From assembly GCF_003054285.1 (NCBI RefSeq), contig NZ_QBKS01000002.1, positions 434,001 through 498,000 on the forward strand: 64,000 bases of DNA. The letters run 5' to 3'. The notes under the pieces were generated by a model, which searched no databases, was not told where the DNA came from, and saw only the letters and a program-made list of their open reading frames with translations. Shown one piece after another: positions 7,094 to 15,428 of this stretch (its first letter is position 1; every line of letters starts with the position of its first letter). Source of the stretch: Litoreibacter ponti. Lineage in GTDB: Bacteria > Pseudomonadota > Alphaproteobacteria > Rhodobacterales > Rhodobacteraceae. The translations under genes and the position numbers were made by a program.

Positions 7094-7560
7094 CAGCCCC
7101 GCCCGGTGGAGCCGAAGCCGCCCGCCCCGCGCGCGGTGTCGCTGAGCGTGGTGGCGATCTGGAACTGCGCCTGCACGACGGGGGCCACGATCATCTGCGC
7201 GATGCGGTCGCCATGGGCGACGGTGAAAGCGTCCTGCCCGAGGTTGATCAGGATCACGCCGAGCGGTCCGCGATAGTCGCTGTCGATGGTGCCGGGGCTG
7301 TTGGGCAGGCTAATGCCATGCTTGAGCGCAAGGCCAGAGCGGGGACGGATCTGCACCTCGAACCCTTGCGGGATTTCCACCCGCAGGCCGGTGGGCACCA
7401 GCGCGCGCACACCGGGGGCCAGCGTCAGGCCGCTGTCGCGGTCCTTTGGCGGCAGGTTCGCGCGCAGATCGGCCCCGGCGGCGCCAGGCGTCTCGTAGGC
7501 GGGCAAACCCAGTGTATGGTCCGCGTCGTCCAGCCATTGCATCGCGATGGTTGGCGTCAT
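7093..7560 (-). CDS. dut: Deoxyuridine 5'-triphosphate nucleotidohydrolase
   Basis: A 155-residue trimeric dUTPase that hydrolyses dUTP to dUMP and pyrophosphate, keeping uracil out of DNA and supplying dTMP synthesis. The five conserved motifs are visible: AGADLRA (I), PRSGLALKHGI (II), GTIDSDYRGPLGVILINLG (III), HGDRIAQMIVAP (IV), and the glycine-rich RGAGGFGSTGRG arm at the end (V). The length is normal for bacterial dUTPases. It overlaps coaBC upstream and the ThiF-like gene downstream by 4 bases or fewer, so the three form one transcript; coaBC-dut adjacency is widespread in bacteria. Confidence 0.97.
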   Translation of the reverse strand: MTPTIAMQWLDDADHTLGLPAYETPGAAGADLRANLPPKDRDSGLTLAPGVRALVPTGLRVEIPQGFEVQIRPRSGLALKHGISLPNSPGTIDSDYRGPLGVILINLGQDAFTVAHGDRIAQMIVAPVVQAQFQIATTLSDTARGAGGFGSTGRG

Positions 7561-8753
7561 GCAAGCGCCTCGGCGATTTTGGCGGCGAGCTTGGCGGCAA
7601 CCTGATCCTTGCTCAGCCGCGGCCAGCTGTCGGCGCCCGCGTCGCTGATCACGGTGACCGCGTTTTCCGAGCCGCCCATGATACCCGTCTCGGGGCTGAC
7701 ATCATTCGCGACGATCCAGTCGCAGCCCTTGCGGGCGCGCTTGGCAGTAGCGTTGACCTCGACATCGTCGGTCTCGGCCGCGAAGCCCACGACCAGTTTC
7801 GGGCGGTTCTGCTTCAGTTGGGAGACGCCAGCGAGGATGTCGGGGTTTTCCGCGAATTCCAGCGTGGGGGCATTGCCTGAGCCGTCTTTCTTCATCTTCG
7901 AGCCGGACGCATTTGCCACGCGCCAATCGGCGACGGCGGCTGCAAAAATGGCGGCATCTGCGGGCAAGGCAGCCTCGACCGCGTCTTTCATCTGCTGTGC
8001 CGTTTGCACGTTCACGACATTTACGCCTGCGGGCGGCGGCACATCGGCGGGGCCGCTTATGAATGTCACATCCGCCCCCAGCGCCGACAGCGCGCGGGCG
8101 AGTGCCGTGCCCTGCGCGCCGGAGGAACGATTGGCGATGTAGCGCACGGGGTCAATTGGCTCGTGGGTGGGGCCGGAGGTCACGATGATGTGGCGGCCTT
8201 TCAGGGGGCCATCGTGAAGTGCCGCCTCGACCGCATCGACGATGGCGAGCGGCTCTGACATGCGGCCGGGGCCGTGTTCGCCGCAGGCCATGTCGCCCAC
8301 ATCGGGGCCCACGACCAGCACGCCGTCGCCCTGCAAGGTGGCGAGGTTGCGCTGCGTGGCGGGATGTTCCCACATGCGGACATTCATGGCGGGCGCGATC
8401 AACATGCGCTTATCGGTGGCCATCAGCAGGGTCGAGGCCAAATCATTGGCGAGCCCGCCCGCCATCTTTCCCATCAGGTCGGCGGTCGCGGGGGCGACGA
8501 CGACGAGATCGGCGGCGCGGCTGAGCTCGATATGGCCCATCTCGGCCTCGTCGGTCAGGTCGAACAAGTCGCGGTAGACCTTGTTGCCTGCGAGTGCCGA
8601 GGTGCTTAGCGGCGTGACGAACTCTTCGGCCGCGCGGGTCAGCACGGGCACCACATCGGCCCCGCGCTCGCGCAGTCTGCGGATCAGGTCGAGCGACTTG
8701 AAGGCCGCGATCCCGCCGCCGATGATCAGAAGTATCCGTTTGCCTGCCAGCAT
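7557..8753 (-). CDS. coaBC: Bifunctional phosphopantothenoylcysteine decarboxylase / phosphopantothenate-cysteine ligase
   Basis: Carries out two consecutive steps of coenzyme A synthesis. The amino-terminal flavoprotein domain (about residues 1-175, start MLAGKRILLIIGGGIAAFKSLDLIRRL) is the CoaC decarboxylase, with APAMNVRMWEHPATQRN and the conserved Cys in DMACGEHGPGRM. The carboxy-terminal CoaB ligase begins at RHIIVTSGPTHEPIDPVRYIAN and holds the K-x-K-K motif as SKMKKDG. The 398-residue length is standard. It overlaps dut by 4 bases and heads that operon. Confidence 0.96.
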   Translation of the reverse strand: MLAGKRILLIIGGGIAAFKSLDLIRRLRERGADVVPVLTRAAEEFVTPLSTSALAGNKVYRDLFDLTDEAEMGHIELSRAADLVVVAPATADLMGKMAGGLANDLASTLLMATDKRMLIAPAMNVRMWEHPATQRNLATLQGDGVLVVGPDVGDMACGEHGPGRMSEPLAIVDAVEAALHDGPLKGRHIIVTSGPTHEPIDPVRYIANRSSGAQGTALARALSALGADVTFISGPADVPPPAGVNVVNVQTAQQMKDAVEAALPADAAIFAAAVADWRVANASGSKMKKDGSGNAPTLEFAENPDILAGVSQLKQNRPKLVVGFAAETDDVEVNATAKRARKGCDWIVANDVSPETGIMGGSENAVTVISDAGADSWPRLSKDQVAAKLAAKIAEALA

Positions 8754-8809
8754 CTTAGGCCCTCACATAACGCGCCCACAGTGTTAGGCCAGCGCGCGCG
8801 CGGCGGCAA

Positions 8810-9631
8810 TCAGTTGCTTTTAAAGGCGGCGCAGGGATCGCCCGTGCCGGGATCGTAGGCGCCGGTGATAATCCAGCGGTCATAGGGTGGGTCGTCCTGC
8901 GCCTCCAGCAACTGGCCTACGGAGATCAGCGACAGCTCCGGCTCGGCGCGTTTGAGGTAACGCGGCATGCCCCAATCAGTGCGCGCGTGGCCGTTGCCGG
9001 TGATGACCAGCACCGGGCCGCCGGTCTGCTGCAAGGCATCCAGCGTGGATTGCGCGAAGCTGGCGTCGCGCAGGCGCTGAGCTTCGACCATGCCGCCGAG
9101 CATGTCTTCGGGTAGCGCGTTGCAATGGGCCTCGGCCTGTAGGGTTTCGCGGGTGGATTGCTCGTCATTGTCCAGCGGCGATGCCAGATCAAAGGCTTCG
9201 GGGCCGTCGAATTGCGCCGCGGCCCCCGTTCCGACAGCGGCACGCACGGTGTCGGGCGGCAGGGCTGCGCCGAAGATTTGCGCGTCGGGCGCGGCTTCGA
9301 AGATCGGAAAGTACATCGCGAAATCAGGCCAGGGGCTGTCTGACCAGCCAAGCGCCGCGTCAAGCTGGTCGATTGCGGACCAATCGGCCGCGTTGCCTGC
9401 GTCGGCTTGCGCCGGGCTGAGCATTTCGAACACCAGCGCCTTGGGCATGATCGCCGCCGCGATGGCCGCTTGGTTGATGTGGTGGGTCGGGTTGTCGTGC
9501 AATTCTCCCGCGATCACCACGTCTGCCCCGCGCAGAACGTCAAATGCCGAGGTCGCGAGGACCTCGGCATTGATGGGGGTCGTGGCAGCGACAGCCGCCA
9601 CGCATGATATCAGGTTAGTGCGCCAGGAAAT
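8810..9631 (-). CDS. ChaN-like haem-binding/Tiki-superfamily protein, secreted
   Basis: About 270 residues with the ChaN (DUF399) pattern: VVIAGELHDNPTHHINQAAIA near the start, ALVFEMLSPAQ, and VITGNGHARTDWGMPRYL towards the end. ChaN proteins are periplasmic or lipid-anchored and bind haem or iron in characterised cases. No ATG start exists in the right place. I place the start at ATT 9631 because AAGGA lies 8 bases upstream and the product SWRTNLISCVAAVAATTPINA would then be a plausible signal peptide with a basic residue. CTG at 9613 or GTG at 9601 are alternatives. The ATT choice overlaps the 3' end of rpoH2 by 17 bases, suggesting translational coupling. Confidence 0.7.
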   Translation of the reverse strand: MSWRTNLISCVAAVAATTPINAEVLATSAFDVLRGADVVIAGELHDNPTHHINQAAIAAAIMPKALVFEMLSPAQADAGNAADWSAIDQLDAALGWSDSPWPDFAMYFPIFEAAPDAQIFGAALPPDTVRAAVGTGAAAQFDGPEAFDLASPLDNDEQSTRETLQAEAHCNALPEDMLGGMVEAQRLRDASFAQSTLDALQQTGGPVLVITGNGHARTDWGMPRYLKRAEPELSLISVGQLLEAQDDPPYDRWIITGAYDPGTGDPCAAFKSN

Positions 9632-10499
9632 GATGCACTTCCTTGCTTTGGCCTTCGAGCGACTTGCGCATCTTGGTGAAGGCAGCGGCTTCCAGCTGGC
9701 GCACGCGCTCTTTCGACAGGCCCAGTTCATTGCCGAGGCTTTCCAGCGTGCGGGGCTGGTCGAGCAGCTTGCGCTCGCGGACGATAAACTGCTCGCGGGC
9801 GTTCAGCGCGGTCATGGCGGACACAAGCCACTGGCGCAGCGTGTCGATGTCGTGGGAATGCTCGACCAGCTCGGAGGCCTGCGGGCCATCATCTTCCAGA
9901 GCGTCGATCCATTCACGGCCCTCGTCCTCGGTCGATTGGGTCGCGTTGAGCGAGTAGTCGGAGCCGGACAGGCGGCCTTCCATCATCTCTACGTCATGCA
10001 GCGGCACGCCCACTTCAGTCGAAATCATCTTCCGCAGCTCATGGCGATCGAGGGTCTCGCCACGGGCTGCGGCCTCACGCTCCAGCCGCGCCTGCACCCG
10101 GCGCATGTTGAAGAAGAGGGACTTCTGGGAAGAGGTGGAGCCGGTGCGCACCATCGACCAGTTGCGCATCACGTGATCCTGAATGGACGCCTTGATCCAC
10201 CACACGGCGTATGTCGAGAAGCGCACGCCACGGTCGGGATCGAACTTGTCAGCGGCTTTCATCAGGCCCAGACCGGCCTCCTGAATCAGATCGTTCATCG
10301 GAGCGCCGTAGCGCTTGAACTTGGCAGCCATGGAAATGGCAAGGCGCATGTACGCCGTGATCAGCCGGTGCAGGGATTCCTCACAGCGCTCGTCGCGCCA
10401 CGCATAGGCCAATCTCAACTCGGTTTCCGCATCCAGCAGCTCTGCCTTCATCGCGGTGCGGGACAGTGTGTTGTCGGATGGACGTCCATCAAATGCCAT
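9615..10499 (-). CDS. rpoH2: RNA polymerase sigma-32 factor, RpoHII type
   Basis: A 294-residue group 3 sigma factor. Region 2 contains FKRYGAPMNDLIQEAGLGL and RFSTYAVWWIKASIQDHV; region 4 ends with TLESLGNELGLSKERVRQLE, the helix-turn-helix that reads the -35 element. The amino end (TAMKAELLDAETELRLAYAWRDER) lacks the N-R-Y-L-Q-E-I opening of the general heat-shock RpoHI. The RpoH box reads QKSLFFNMRR. These are features of RpoHII, which in Rhodobacter sphaeroides responds to singlet oxygen and is itself driven by RpoE. A matching RpoE-type promoter is visible upstream (10557-10586). The ChaN-like gene overlaps its 3' end. Confidence 0.93.
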   Translation of the reverse strand: MAFDGRPSDNTLSRTAMKAELLDAETELRLAYAWRDERCEESLHRLITAYMRLAISMAAKFKRYGAPMNDLIQEAGLGLMKAADKFDPDRGVRFSTYAVWWIKASIQDHVMRNWSMVRTGSTSSQKSLFFNMRRVQARLEREAAARGETLDRHELRKMISTEVGVPLHDVEMMEGRLSGSDYSLNATQSTEDEGREWIDALEDDGPQASELVEHSHDIDTLRQWLVSAMTALNAREQFIVRERKLLDQPRTLESLGNELGLSKERVRQLEAAAFTKMRKSLEGQSKEVHHFLAH

Positions 10500-10556
10500 T
10501 GGCTTACCCCCGGGTAAATTGTCGATTATGTCTTTGCGCAGACTGGTTCTTTGTGA

Positions 10557-10586
10557 TTGTTACGGGCGGGTCTCAAAATCGGATCA
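10557..10586 (-). promoter_or_regulatory. Candidate RpoE (ECF, ChrR-controlled) promoter of rpoH2
   Basis: On the minus strand, TGATCC (10586-10581) is followed after exactly 18 bases by TAACAA (10562-10557). The R. sphaeroides RpoE consensus is TGATCC, about 18 bases, then TAAGAA. This would start transcription roughly 45-50 bases upstream of the rpoH2 ATG. The -35 element also sits 9 bases upstream of the cobU start on the other strand, so the two genes share this short control region. Confidence 0.6.
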
Positions 10587-10594
10587 TTCTTTCT

Positions 10595-11152
10595 ATGAAA
10601 AAAAATGTAGCCCCCCGGTCACAGCCCTTGCCAAGACTGTCGCTGGTGCTAGGCGGTGCTGCGTCGGGCAAGTCGGGCTTTGCGGAGCAGTTGGTCCAAT
10701 CCGCCCCGGATTTGCGCCGGATCTACCTGGCCAGCGCGCAGGCGTTTGACGACGAGATGCGCGCCAAGATCGCCAGGCATCGCGAGATACGCGCCGCCGA
10801 TGGGTGGGAGACCGTAGAGGAGCCCCTCGCCGTGGCAGAGGCCCTGAACGCGCGCCACGACGGAGAGATCGTGCTTTTTGACTGCGCGACGCTGTGGCTG
10901 ACCAACCAGATGATGGCCGAGGCTGATCTTGCCGCCAAAACCGCCGCTTTGGCGAGCGCGCTCGCGACCTGCGCCGCGCCGGTCGTCATCGTCAGCAACG
11001 AGCTGGGCCAGGGCGTGGTGCCGGAGCTTGCGATGGCGCGCCGCTTCCGCGAGGCCCATGGGCGCATGAACCAGACACTCGCAGTACAGGCCGATCTGGT
11101 GGTCCATGTCATCGCCGGTCTGCCGCAGGTCCTGAAGGGCCAACTGCAGTGA
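10595..11152 (+). CDS. cobU: Adenosylcobinamide kinase / adenosylcobinamide-phosphate guanylyltransferase
   Basis: A 185-residue enzyme (CobU/CobP) that phosphorylates adenosylcobinamide and then attaches GMP, the activation step before the B12 nucleotide loop is closed. The P-loop is VLGGAASGKSGFAEQL near residue 20, followed by YLASAQAFDDEMRAKIARH, the histidine that carries GMP, and LFDCATLWLTNQMM and VSNELGQGVVPE. I start at MKKNVAPRS (10595); no clear Shine-Dalgarno is seen, and an upstream in-frame GTG would run back over the rpoH2 start. The next gene overlaps its stop. Confidence 0.92.
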   Translation: MKKNVAPRSQPLPRLSLVLGGAASGKSGFAEQLVQSAPDLRRIYLASAQAFDDEMRAKIARHREIRAADGWETVEEPLAVAEALNARHDGEIVLFDCATLWLTNQMMAEADLAAKTAALASALATCAAPVVIVSNELGQGVVPELAMARRFREAHGRMNQTLAVQADLVVHVIAGLPQVLKGQLQ

Positions 11153-11724
11153 CGCGGCTTTGGTGGGTGCGCCATGGCCCGACCCATGAGAAGGCGTTTA
11201 CCGGGCATCGCGACGTGCCGGCCGATCTGTCCGATGCCGCGAAGATCGCCCGGCTTGATGCGCATCTGCCGTCCGAGGCGGTGCTGATTTCGTCCGACCT
11301 GCACCGCGCGCGCGCCACGGCGGACGCCATCGCCGGCCGCCGCCGCCGCCTGCCCCATGATCCCGCGCTTCGGGAACTGGATTTCGGCGTCTGGGACGGC
11401 AAGCATTTCTCCGACGTGGCCAAGACGCATCCCGAACTGTCGCGCCAGTATTGGGAACAGCCGGGCGACATCCGCGCCCCCGGTGGCGAAAGCTGGAACG
11501 ATCTGCACGCCCGGCTGACCCCGGCGGTGGAGCGGCTGATTGCCGACCATATCGGCGATATCGTCATCGTGGCCCATATGGGCGTGATCATGTCCCAGAT
11601 CGAGCGCGCGATGGGCGTGACCCCCTACAAGGCGATGTCGCACCGGATCGAGCCGCTGTCGGTCACCCGGATCGACGTTGCGCGAACGGGCTGGCGGATC
11701 GGGGCGATCAATCACGAGCCGTGA
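11149..11724 (+). CDS. Histidine phosphatase family protein (possible CobC)
   Basis: A 191-residue member of the phosphoglycerate mutase-like superfamily, with the catalytic R-H-G near the start (TRLWWVRHGPTHEK) and the second catalytic histidine in VIVAHMGVIMS. Other landmarks are SDLHRARATADAI and LRELDFGVWDGKHF. The GTG start at 11149 overlaps the cobU stop, so the two are coupled. This position suggests alpha-ribazole-5'-phosphate phosphatase (CobC), which acts in the same pathway, but the family is broad and the substrate is an inference from context only. Confidence 0.8.
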   Translation: MTRLWWVRHGPTHEKAFTGHRDVPADLSDAAKIARLDAHLPSEAVLISSDLHRARATADAIAGRRRRLPHDPALRELDFGVWDGKHFSDVAKTHPELSRQYWEQPGDIRAPGGESWNDLHARLTPAVERLIADHIGDIVIVAHMGVIMSQIERAMGVTPYKAMSHRIEPLSVTRIDVARTGWRIGAINHEP

Positions 11725-11784
11725 CGGCGCAAAACACAAATGTTCATTTCCGTGCGGACGCGCGCGCGGATTAGGCTCGCCCGC

Positions 11785-12465
11785 ATGACCTATGATCTTC
11801 TTATCGGCGACCGGGCCTATTCCAGCTGGTCGCTCCGGGGTTGGCTTCTGTTCGCGAAGTTCGGCCTCGATGTGAACCTGTCGACGACCCGCATCTACGG
11901 GCCCGACTTCCGCGCTGACCTGGCCGCCTTTGCCCCGGCGCGCAGCGTTCCCGTGATCCGCCTGCCCGAGGGGCCGGTGGTCATGGATACGCTCGCGATT
12001 GCCGAGACGCTGGCCGAGCGCCACCCCGACCTGCCGTTCTGGCCCAGGGACCCGGCCGCCCGCGCGCTGGCGCGCGGGATCACCGCAGAGATGCATTCTA
12101 GCTTCACCACCCTGCGCAGCACCTGTCCGATGAACATGCGCAACGTCTGGACCGGCATAACCCCGGACGAGGCGCTGAAAGCCGATCTCGACCGGATCGA
12201 GATGCTTTGGAGCGCCGCGCGCGCCCATGCGCCGGAGGGCCCGTGGTTGTTTGGCGACTATTCCATCGCCGACGCCTTCTACGCACCGGTCGCGGTGCGC
12301 ATGGTGGGCTTCAGCCTGCCGGTCAGCGACAAGGCGCGCACCTATTGCGAGACGGTGATCAGCGATCCAACCTTCCTCCAATGGCGGCGTCTGGCCATGA
12401 AGGAGGAGCCGCTCACGGTCTACGACCAGCCCTACGACAAGGCGCCTTGGCCCGGGCCGGAGTAA
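11785..12465 (+). CDS. Glutathione S-transferase family protein
   Basis: A 226-residue protein with a thioredoxin-fold amino-terminal domain (MTYDLLIGDRAYSSWSLRG; the Tyr-Ser-Ser-Trp-Ser run is the glutathione site of this subgroup, and RSVPVIRLPEGPVVMDTLAIAETLAER is the gamma-glutamyl binding region). An all-helical carboxy-terminal domain follows, with GPWLFGDYSIADAFYAPVAVR. I start at the ATG at 11785; the frame extends further upstream without family resemblance. It should conjugate or exchange glutathione on an unknown electrophile. The gshB gene, which makes glutathione, lies 1.6 kb away on the other strand. Confidence 0.88.
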   Translation: MTYDLLIGDRAYSSWSLRGWLLFAKFGLDVNLSTTRIYGPDFRADLAAFAPARSVPVIRLPEGPVVMDTLAIAETLAERHPDLPFWPRDPAARALARGITAEMHSSFTTLRSTCPMNMRNVWTGITPDEALKADLDRIEMLWSAARAHAPEGPWLFGDYSIADAFYAPVAVRMVGFSLPVSDKARTYCETVISDPTFLQWRRLAMKEEPLTVYDQPYDKAPWPGPE

Positions 12466-12487
12466 CTCGGCGTTAACCAAAAGCGGT

Positions 12488-12521
12488 GCACCCTCCGGCG
12501 CAGCAAGTGAGTCGAGGGTGC
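12488..12521 (+). promoter_or_regulatory. Possible hairpin masking the comM ribosome-binding region
   Basis: Eight-base arms GCACCCTC (12488-12495) and GAGGGTGC (12514-12521) with an 18-base loop end one base before the ATG at 12523. The right arm contains GAGGG, the best Shine-Dalgarno candidate, so folding would hide it. Whether the hairpin forms or regulates anything is untested. Confidence 0.3.
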
Positions 12522-12522
12522 C

Positions 12523-14028
12523 ATGGTTGCGCGGACATACACAGTGGCATTCGAAGGGATCGAAGCCCGCCCGGTCGAGGTGCAATGCTCGGTCGCGGCG
12601 GGTCTGCCGTCCTTTTCGATTGTGGGGCTCGCAGATAAGGCCGTCAGCGAGGCGCGCGATCGGGTCCGCGCTGCTTTGACGGCGATGTCCATCGCGATGC
12701 CCACGAAGCGGATCACGGTGAACCTGTCCCCCGCCGACATGCCCAAGGAGGGCTCCCATTTCGATCTGCCGATCGCACTGGCGTTGCTGTCTGCCTTGGA
12801 CATCCTGCCCAGCGAAGAGGTCGCAGGCACGGTGGCCTTGGGTGAGCTGTCGCTTGACGGCTCGCTGGTGCCGGTCATCGGCACTTTGCCCGCGGCGCTG
12901 ACCGCTGCCGCCCAAGACCACACGCTGCTGTGCCCTGCGTCCTGCGGGGCCGAGGCCGCCTGGGTTGATGCGGCGCAGGTGTTCGGCGCACGCTCTTTGA
13001 TGGAGGTCGTGCAGCACTTCACCGGCCAAAAGCCGCTGGCGGTTGCAGCACCCGGCGAGGTCGCGCGGGCGACACATTCTAAGGATTTGCGCGATGTGAA
13101 GGGCCAGGAGCGCGCGAAACGGGCCTTGGAAATCGCCGCGGCGGGCCGGCATCACCTGTTGATGGTCGGCCCGCCGGGATCGGGCAAATCCATGCTGGCC
13201 GCGCGCCTGCCGGGCATTCTGCCGCCGCTCTCACCGGAAGAGGCGCTGGAGACCTCGATGATCCATTCGCTGGCCGGGCTCTTGGAGGATGGCGGCATTT
13301 CACGCGAGCGGCCCTTTCGCACGCCGCACCACACCGCTTCGATGGCGGCCATTGTCGGCGGCGGGCGCGGCGCGAAGCCGGGGGAGATTTCACTCGCACA
13401 TAACGGTGTGCTGTTCATGGACGAGTTCCCGGAATACGCGCGGACCGTGCTGGAGACCCTGCGCCAGCCCATCGAGACCGGAGACGTGGTGGTGGCGCGC
13501 GCCAATGCCCATGTCCGCTACCCGTGCAAATTCATGCTGGTGGCCGCGGCGAACCCTTGCAAATGCGGCTACATGACCGATCCGGCGCAGGCCTGCGCGC
13601 GGGTGCCCCATTGCGGCGAGGATTATCTGGGCCGCATTTCGGGCCCGTTGATGGACCGGTTCGATTTACGTCTCGACGTGCCACCCGTGGCCTTCACCGA
13701 CCTCGACCTGCCCGCTTCCGGCGATACGTCCGAGCAGGTCGCGGCACGGGTGACGGCGGCGCGTGAAGTGCAGCTTGAGCGGCTGCGTGGGCATCCGGGG
13801 CTACGGTCCAATGCGGATGTCGAAGGCGAGGTGCTGAAGGAGATTGCGACGCCCGATGCGGAAGGCGCGGCCCTGCTGACGCGGGCCGCGGAGCATTACC
13901 GGCTGACGGCGCGCAGTTATCACCGCGTTCTGCGGGTCGCCCGCACGATTGCCGATCTCGAGGGCAGCGCGCAGGTTGGCGCGCGCCATATCGGCGAGGC
14001 AGTCAGCTACCGGATGCCCGGCGCTTAG
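12523..14028 (+). CDS. comM: YifB/ComM family magnesium chelatase-like AAA ATPase
   Basis: A 501-residue hexameric helicase-like ATPase; ComM drives branch migration of incoming single strands during natural transformation. The amino-terminal ChlI-like domain starts VARTYTVAFEGIEARPVEVQ and carries GLPSFSIVGLADKAVSEARDR. The Walker A is MVGPPGSGKSMLAARL near residue 213, followed by SLAGLLEDGGISRERPFRTPHHTAS, Walker B VLFMDEFPEY, and the cysteine motif PCKCGYMTDPAQACARVPHC. Mg chelatase C-terminal helices close the protein. It is complete. Its presence is not proof of competence, since yifB is nearly universal in Proteobacteria. Confidence 0.95.
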   Translation: MVARTYTVAFEGIEARPVEVQCSVAAGLPSFSIVGLADKAVSEARDRVRAALTAMSIAMPTKRITVNLSPADMPKEGSHFDLPIALALLSALDILPSEEVAGTVALGELSLDGSLVPVIGTLPAALTAAAQDHTLLCPASCGAEAAWVDAAQVFGARSLMEVVQHFTGQKPLAVAAPGEVARATHSKDLRDVKGQERAKRALEIAAAGRHHLLMVGPPGSGKSMLAARLPGILPPLSPEEALETSMIHSLAGLLEDGGISRERPFRTPHHTASMAAIVGGGRGAKPGEISLAHNGVLFMDEFPEYARTVLETLRQPIETGDVVVARANAHVRYPCKFMLVAAANPCKCGYMTDPAQACARVPHCGEDYLGRISGPLMDRFDLRLDVPPVAFTDLDLPASGDTSEQVAARVTAAREVQLERLRGHPGLRSNADVEGEVLKEIATPDAEGAALLTRAAEHYRLTARSYHRVLRVARTIADLEGSAQVGARHIGEAVSYRMPGA

Positions 14029-14966
14029 GCGCGCTTGGCCTCGATGGCCTCCCAGATCTTGGCGGTGGCGTTGATCCCGTCGAACGCCTCAAGCTCCATC
14101 AGGCCCGTGGGCGAGGTTACGTTGATCTCGGTCAGCCAGCCGCCGATGACGTCGATACCCACGAATATCTGGCCGTGATCCTTCAAATCCTGGCCGATGC
14201 GGGCACAGATCTCGCGGTCGCGCTCGGTCAGGCCGATCTTCTCGGGCCGCCCGCCGACATGCATGTTCGAGCGGGTCTCGCCCTTTGCGGGCACCCTGTT
14301 GATCGCGCCCACCGGCGCGCCGTCGACAAGGATGATCCGCTTGTCGCCCTTGGAGACGTCGGGCAGGAATTTCTGCATGATCAGCGGCTCGCGGTTGATG
14401 CCGGAAAACAGCTCGTGGAGCGAGTTGAGGTTGCTGTCGCCGTCACGCAGGCGGAACACCCCGGCCCCGCCATTGCCGTAGAGCGGCTTCAGGATGACGT
14501 CCTCGTGGCGCGCCTTGAACGCCTTCAGCGTCTCAAGATCGCGGGCGATCGCGGTGGGCGGGGTCAGGTCGGGGTAGTCGAGGACCTTCAGCTTCTCGGG
14601 CCAGTTGCGCACCCATGTTGGGTCATTGACGACAAGAGTGTCGGGGTGCACCCGGTCCAGAAGGTGGGTCGTGGTGATGTAGCCCATGTCGAAGGGCGGG
14701 TCCTGGCGTAGCCAGACGACGTCGAACTCCGACAAGGGTTTGCGTGTGAGCGCGCCGAGCTTAAAATGATCGCCTTTAACCCGGCGTACCGTCAGCGGCC
14801 AGCCTTCGGCGTAGACCAAGCCCTCCTCGTAGGAGAGCTTGTCGGGGGTGTAGTAGAAAAGGCTATGACCGCGGGCCTGCGCCTCTTCGGCGATGCGAAA
14901 GCTCGAATCTCCGTCGATATTGATGCTGTCGATCGGGTCCATCTGGATTGCGACGTTCAGGCCCAT
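14025..14966 (-). CDS. gshB: Glutathione synthetase
   Basis: A 313-residue ATP-grasp enzyme that joins gamma-glutamylcysteine and glycine to form glutathione in the cytoplasm. The start is GLNVAIQMDPIDSINIDGD (after the initiator Met), with WLRQDPPFDMGYITTTHLLD, ILKPLYGNGGAGVFRL (nucleotide-binding loop), and FVGIDVIGGWLTEINVTSPTG. All are diagnostic of bacterial GshB, and the length is normal. It converges on comM with a 4-base overlap of the ends. The gshB-yraN-rsmI order on the minus strand is common in Rhodobacteraceae. Confidence 0.97.
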   Translation of the reverse strand: MGLNVAIQMDPIDSINIDGDSSFRIAEEAQARGHSLFYYTPDKLSYEEGLVYAEGWPLTVRRVKGDHFKLGALTRKPLSEFDVVWLRQDPPFDMGYITTTHLLDRVHPDTLVVNDPTWVRNWPEKLKVLDYPDLTPPTAIARDLETLKAFKARHEDVILKPLYGNGGAGVFRLRDGDSNLNSLHELFSGINREPLIMQKFLPDVSKGDKRIILVDGAPVGAINRVPAKGETRSNMHVGGRPEKIGLTERDREICARIGQDLKDHGQIFVGIDVIGGWLTEINVTSPTGLMELEAFDGINATAKIWEAIEAKRA

Positions 14967-15071
14967 GGCTCTTCTCCTGTCAGACGTGCCCGCCTCGGGC
15001 TTGGAGCCTTTACATGGGACAGCGCGCGGCGCGGGGCAAGACCAATGAGAGCTGCGGCGGCCACGACAAGG

Positions 15072-15428
15072 TCAGGCGATCAGTGCATTCTCCAGCACTT
15101 CAATCTCGCCATGGGCGTCGACCAGCGCAACGTCGAACCGCATGTCGGTGTCCTGTCCTTTCGGCTCGCCGGAGACGAACCGCGTCGCCGTCTCGAAGAT
15201 GCGCGCGATCTGGCGGGGGCCAAGCGCGCTGGCCGCTTGCGCATGCGAGACGCTTTTCTTCACTTCGATGAAAATCACTTCGGCACCGCGACGCATGATC
15301 AGGTCAATCTCCCCGCGGCCCGCGCGAAAGCGGTGGGCGGCGAAGGTGTAGCCCGCGCGCAGGTAGCGGCGCGCCACAGAGCGTTCCGCTTCCAATCCCG
15401 CATGATAATTCACGGCACCGCGGCTCAT
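15072..15428 (-). CDS. YraN family protein (UPF0102)
   Basis: A 118-residue protein with the endonuclease-like fold of the YraN/UPF0102 family. The catalytic-looking core is GEIDLIMRRGAEVIFIEVKK, matching the D-x(n)-E-x-K pattern of Holliday-junction resolvase and restriction-type nucleases. No defined biochemical role has been agreed for the family. Its start overlaps the rsmI stop by 4 bases, an almost universal pairing (rsmI next to yraN), which supports the assignment. Confidence 0.9.
   Translation of the reverse strand: MSRGAVNYHAGLEAERSVARRYLRAGYTFAAHRFRAGRGEIDLIMRRGAEVIFIEVKKSVSHAQAASALGPRQIARIFETATRFVSGEPKGQDTDMRFDVALVDAHGEIEVLENALIA

Noticed and set aside
10723..13155. 810-codon open frame on the minus strand across cobU, the phosphatase, GST and comM
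   Set aside because: It covers four well-supported genes on the opposite strand and has a low-information His/Arg-rich composition.
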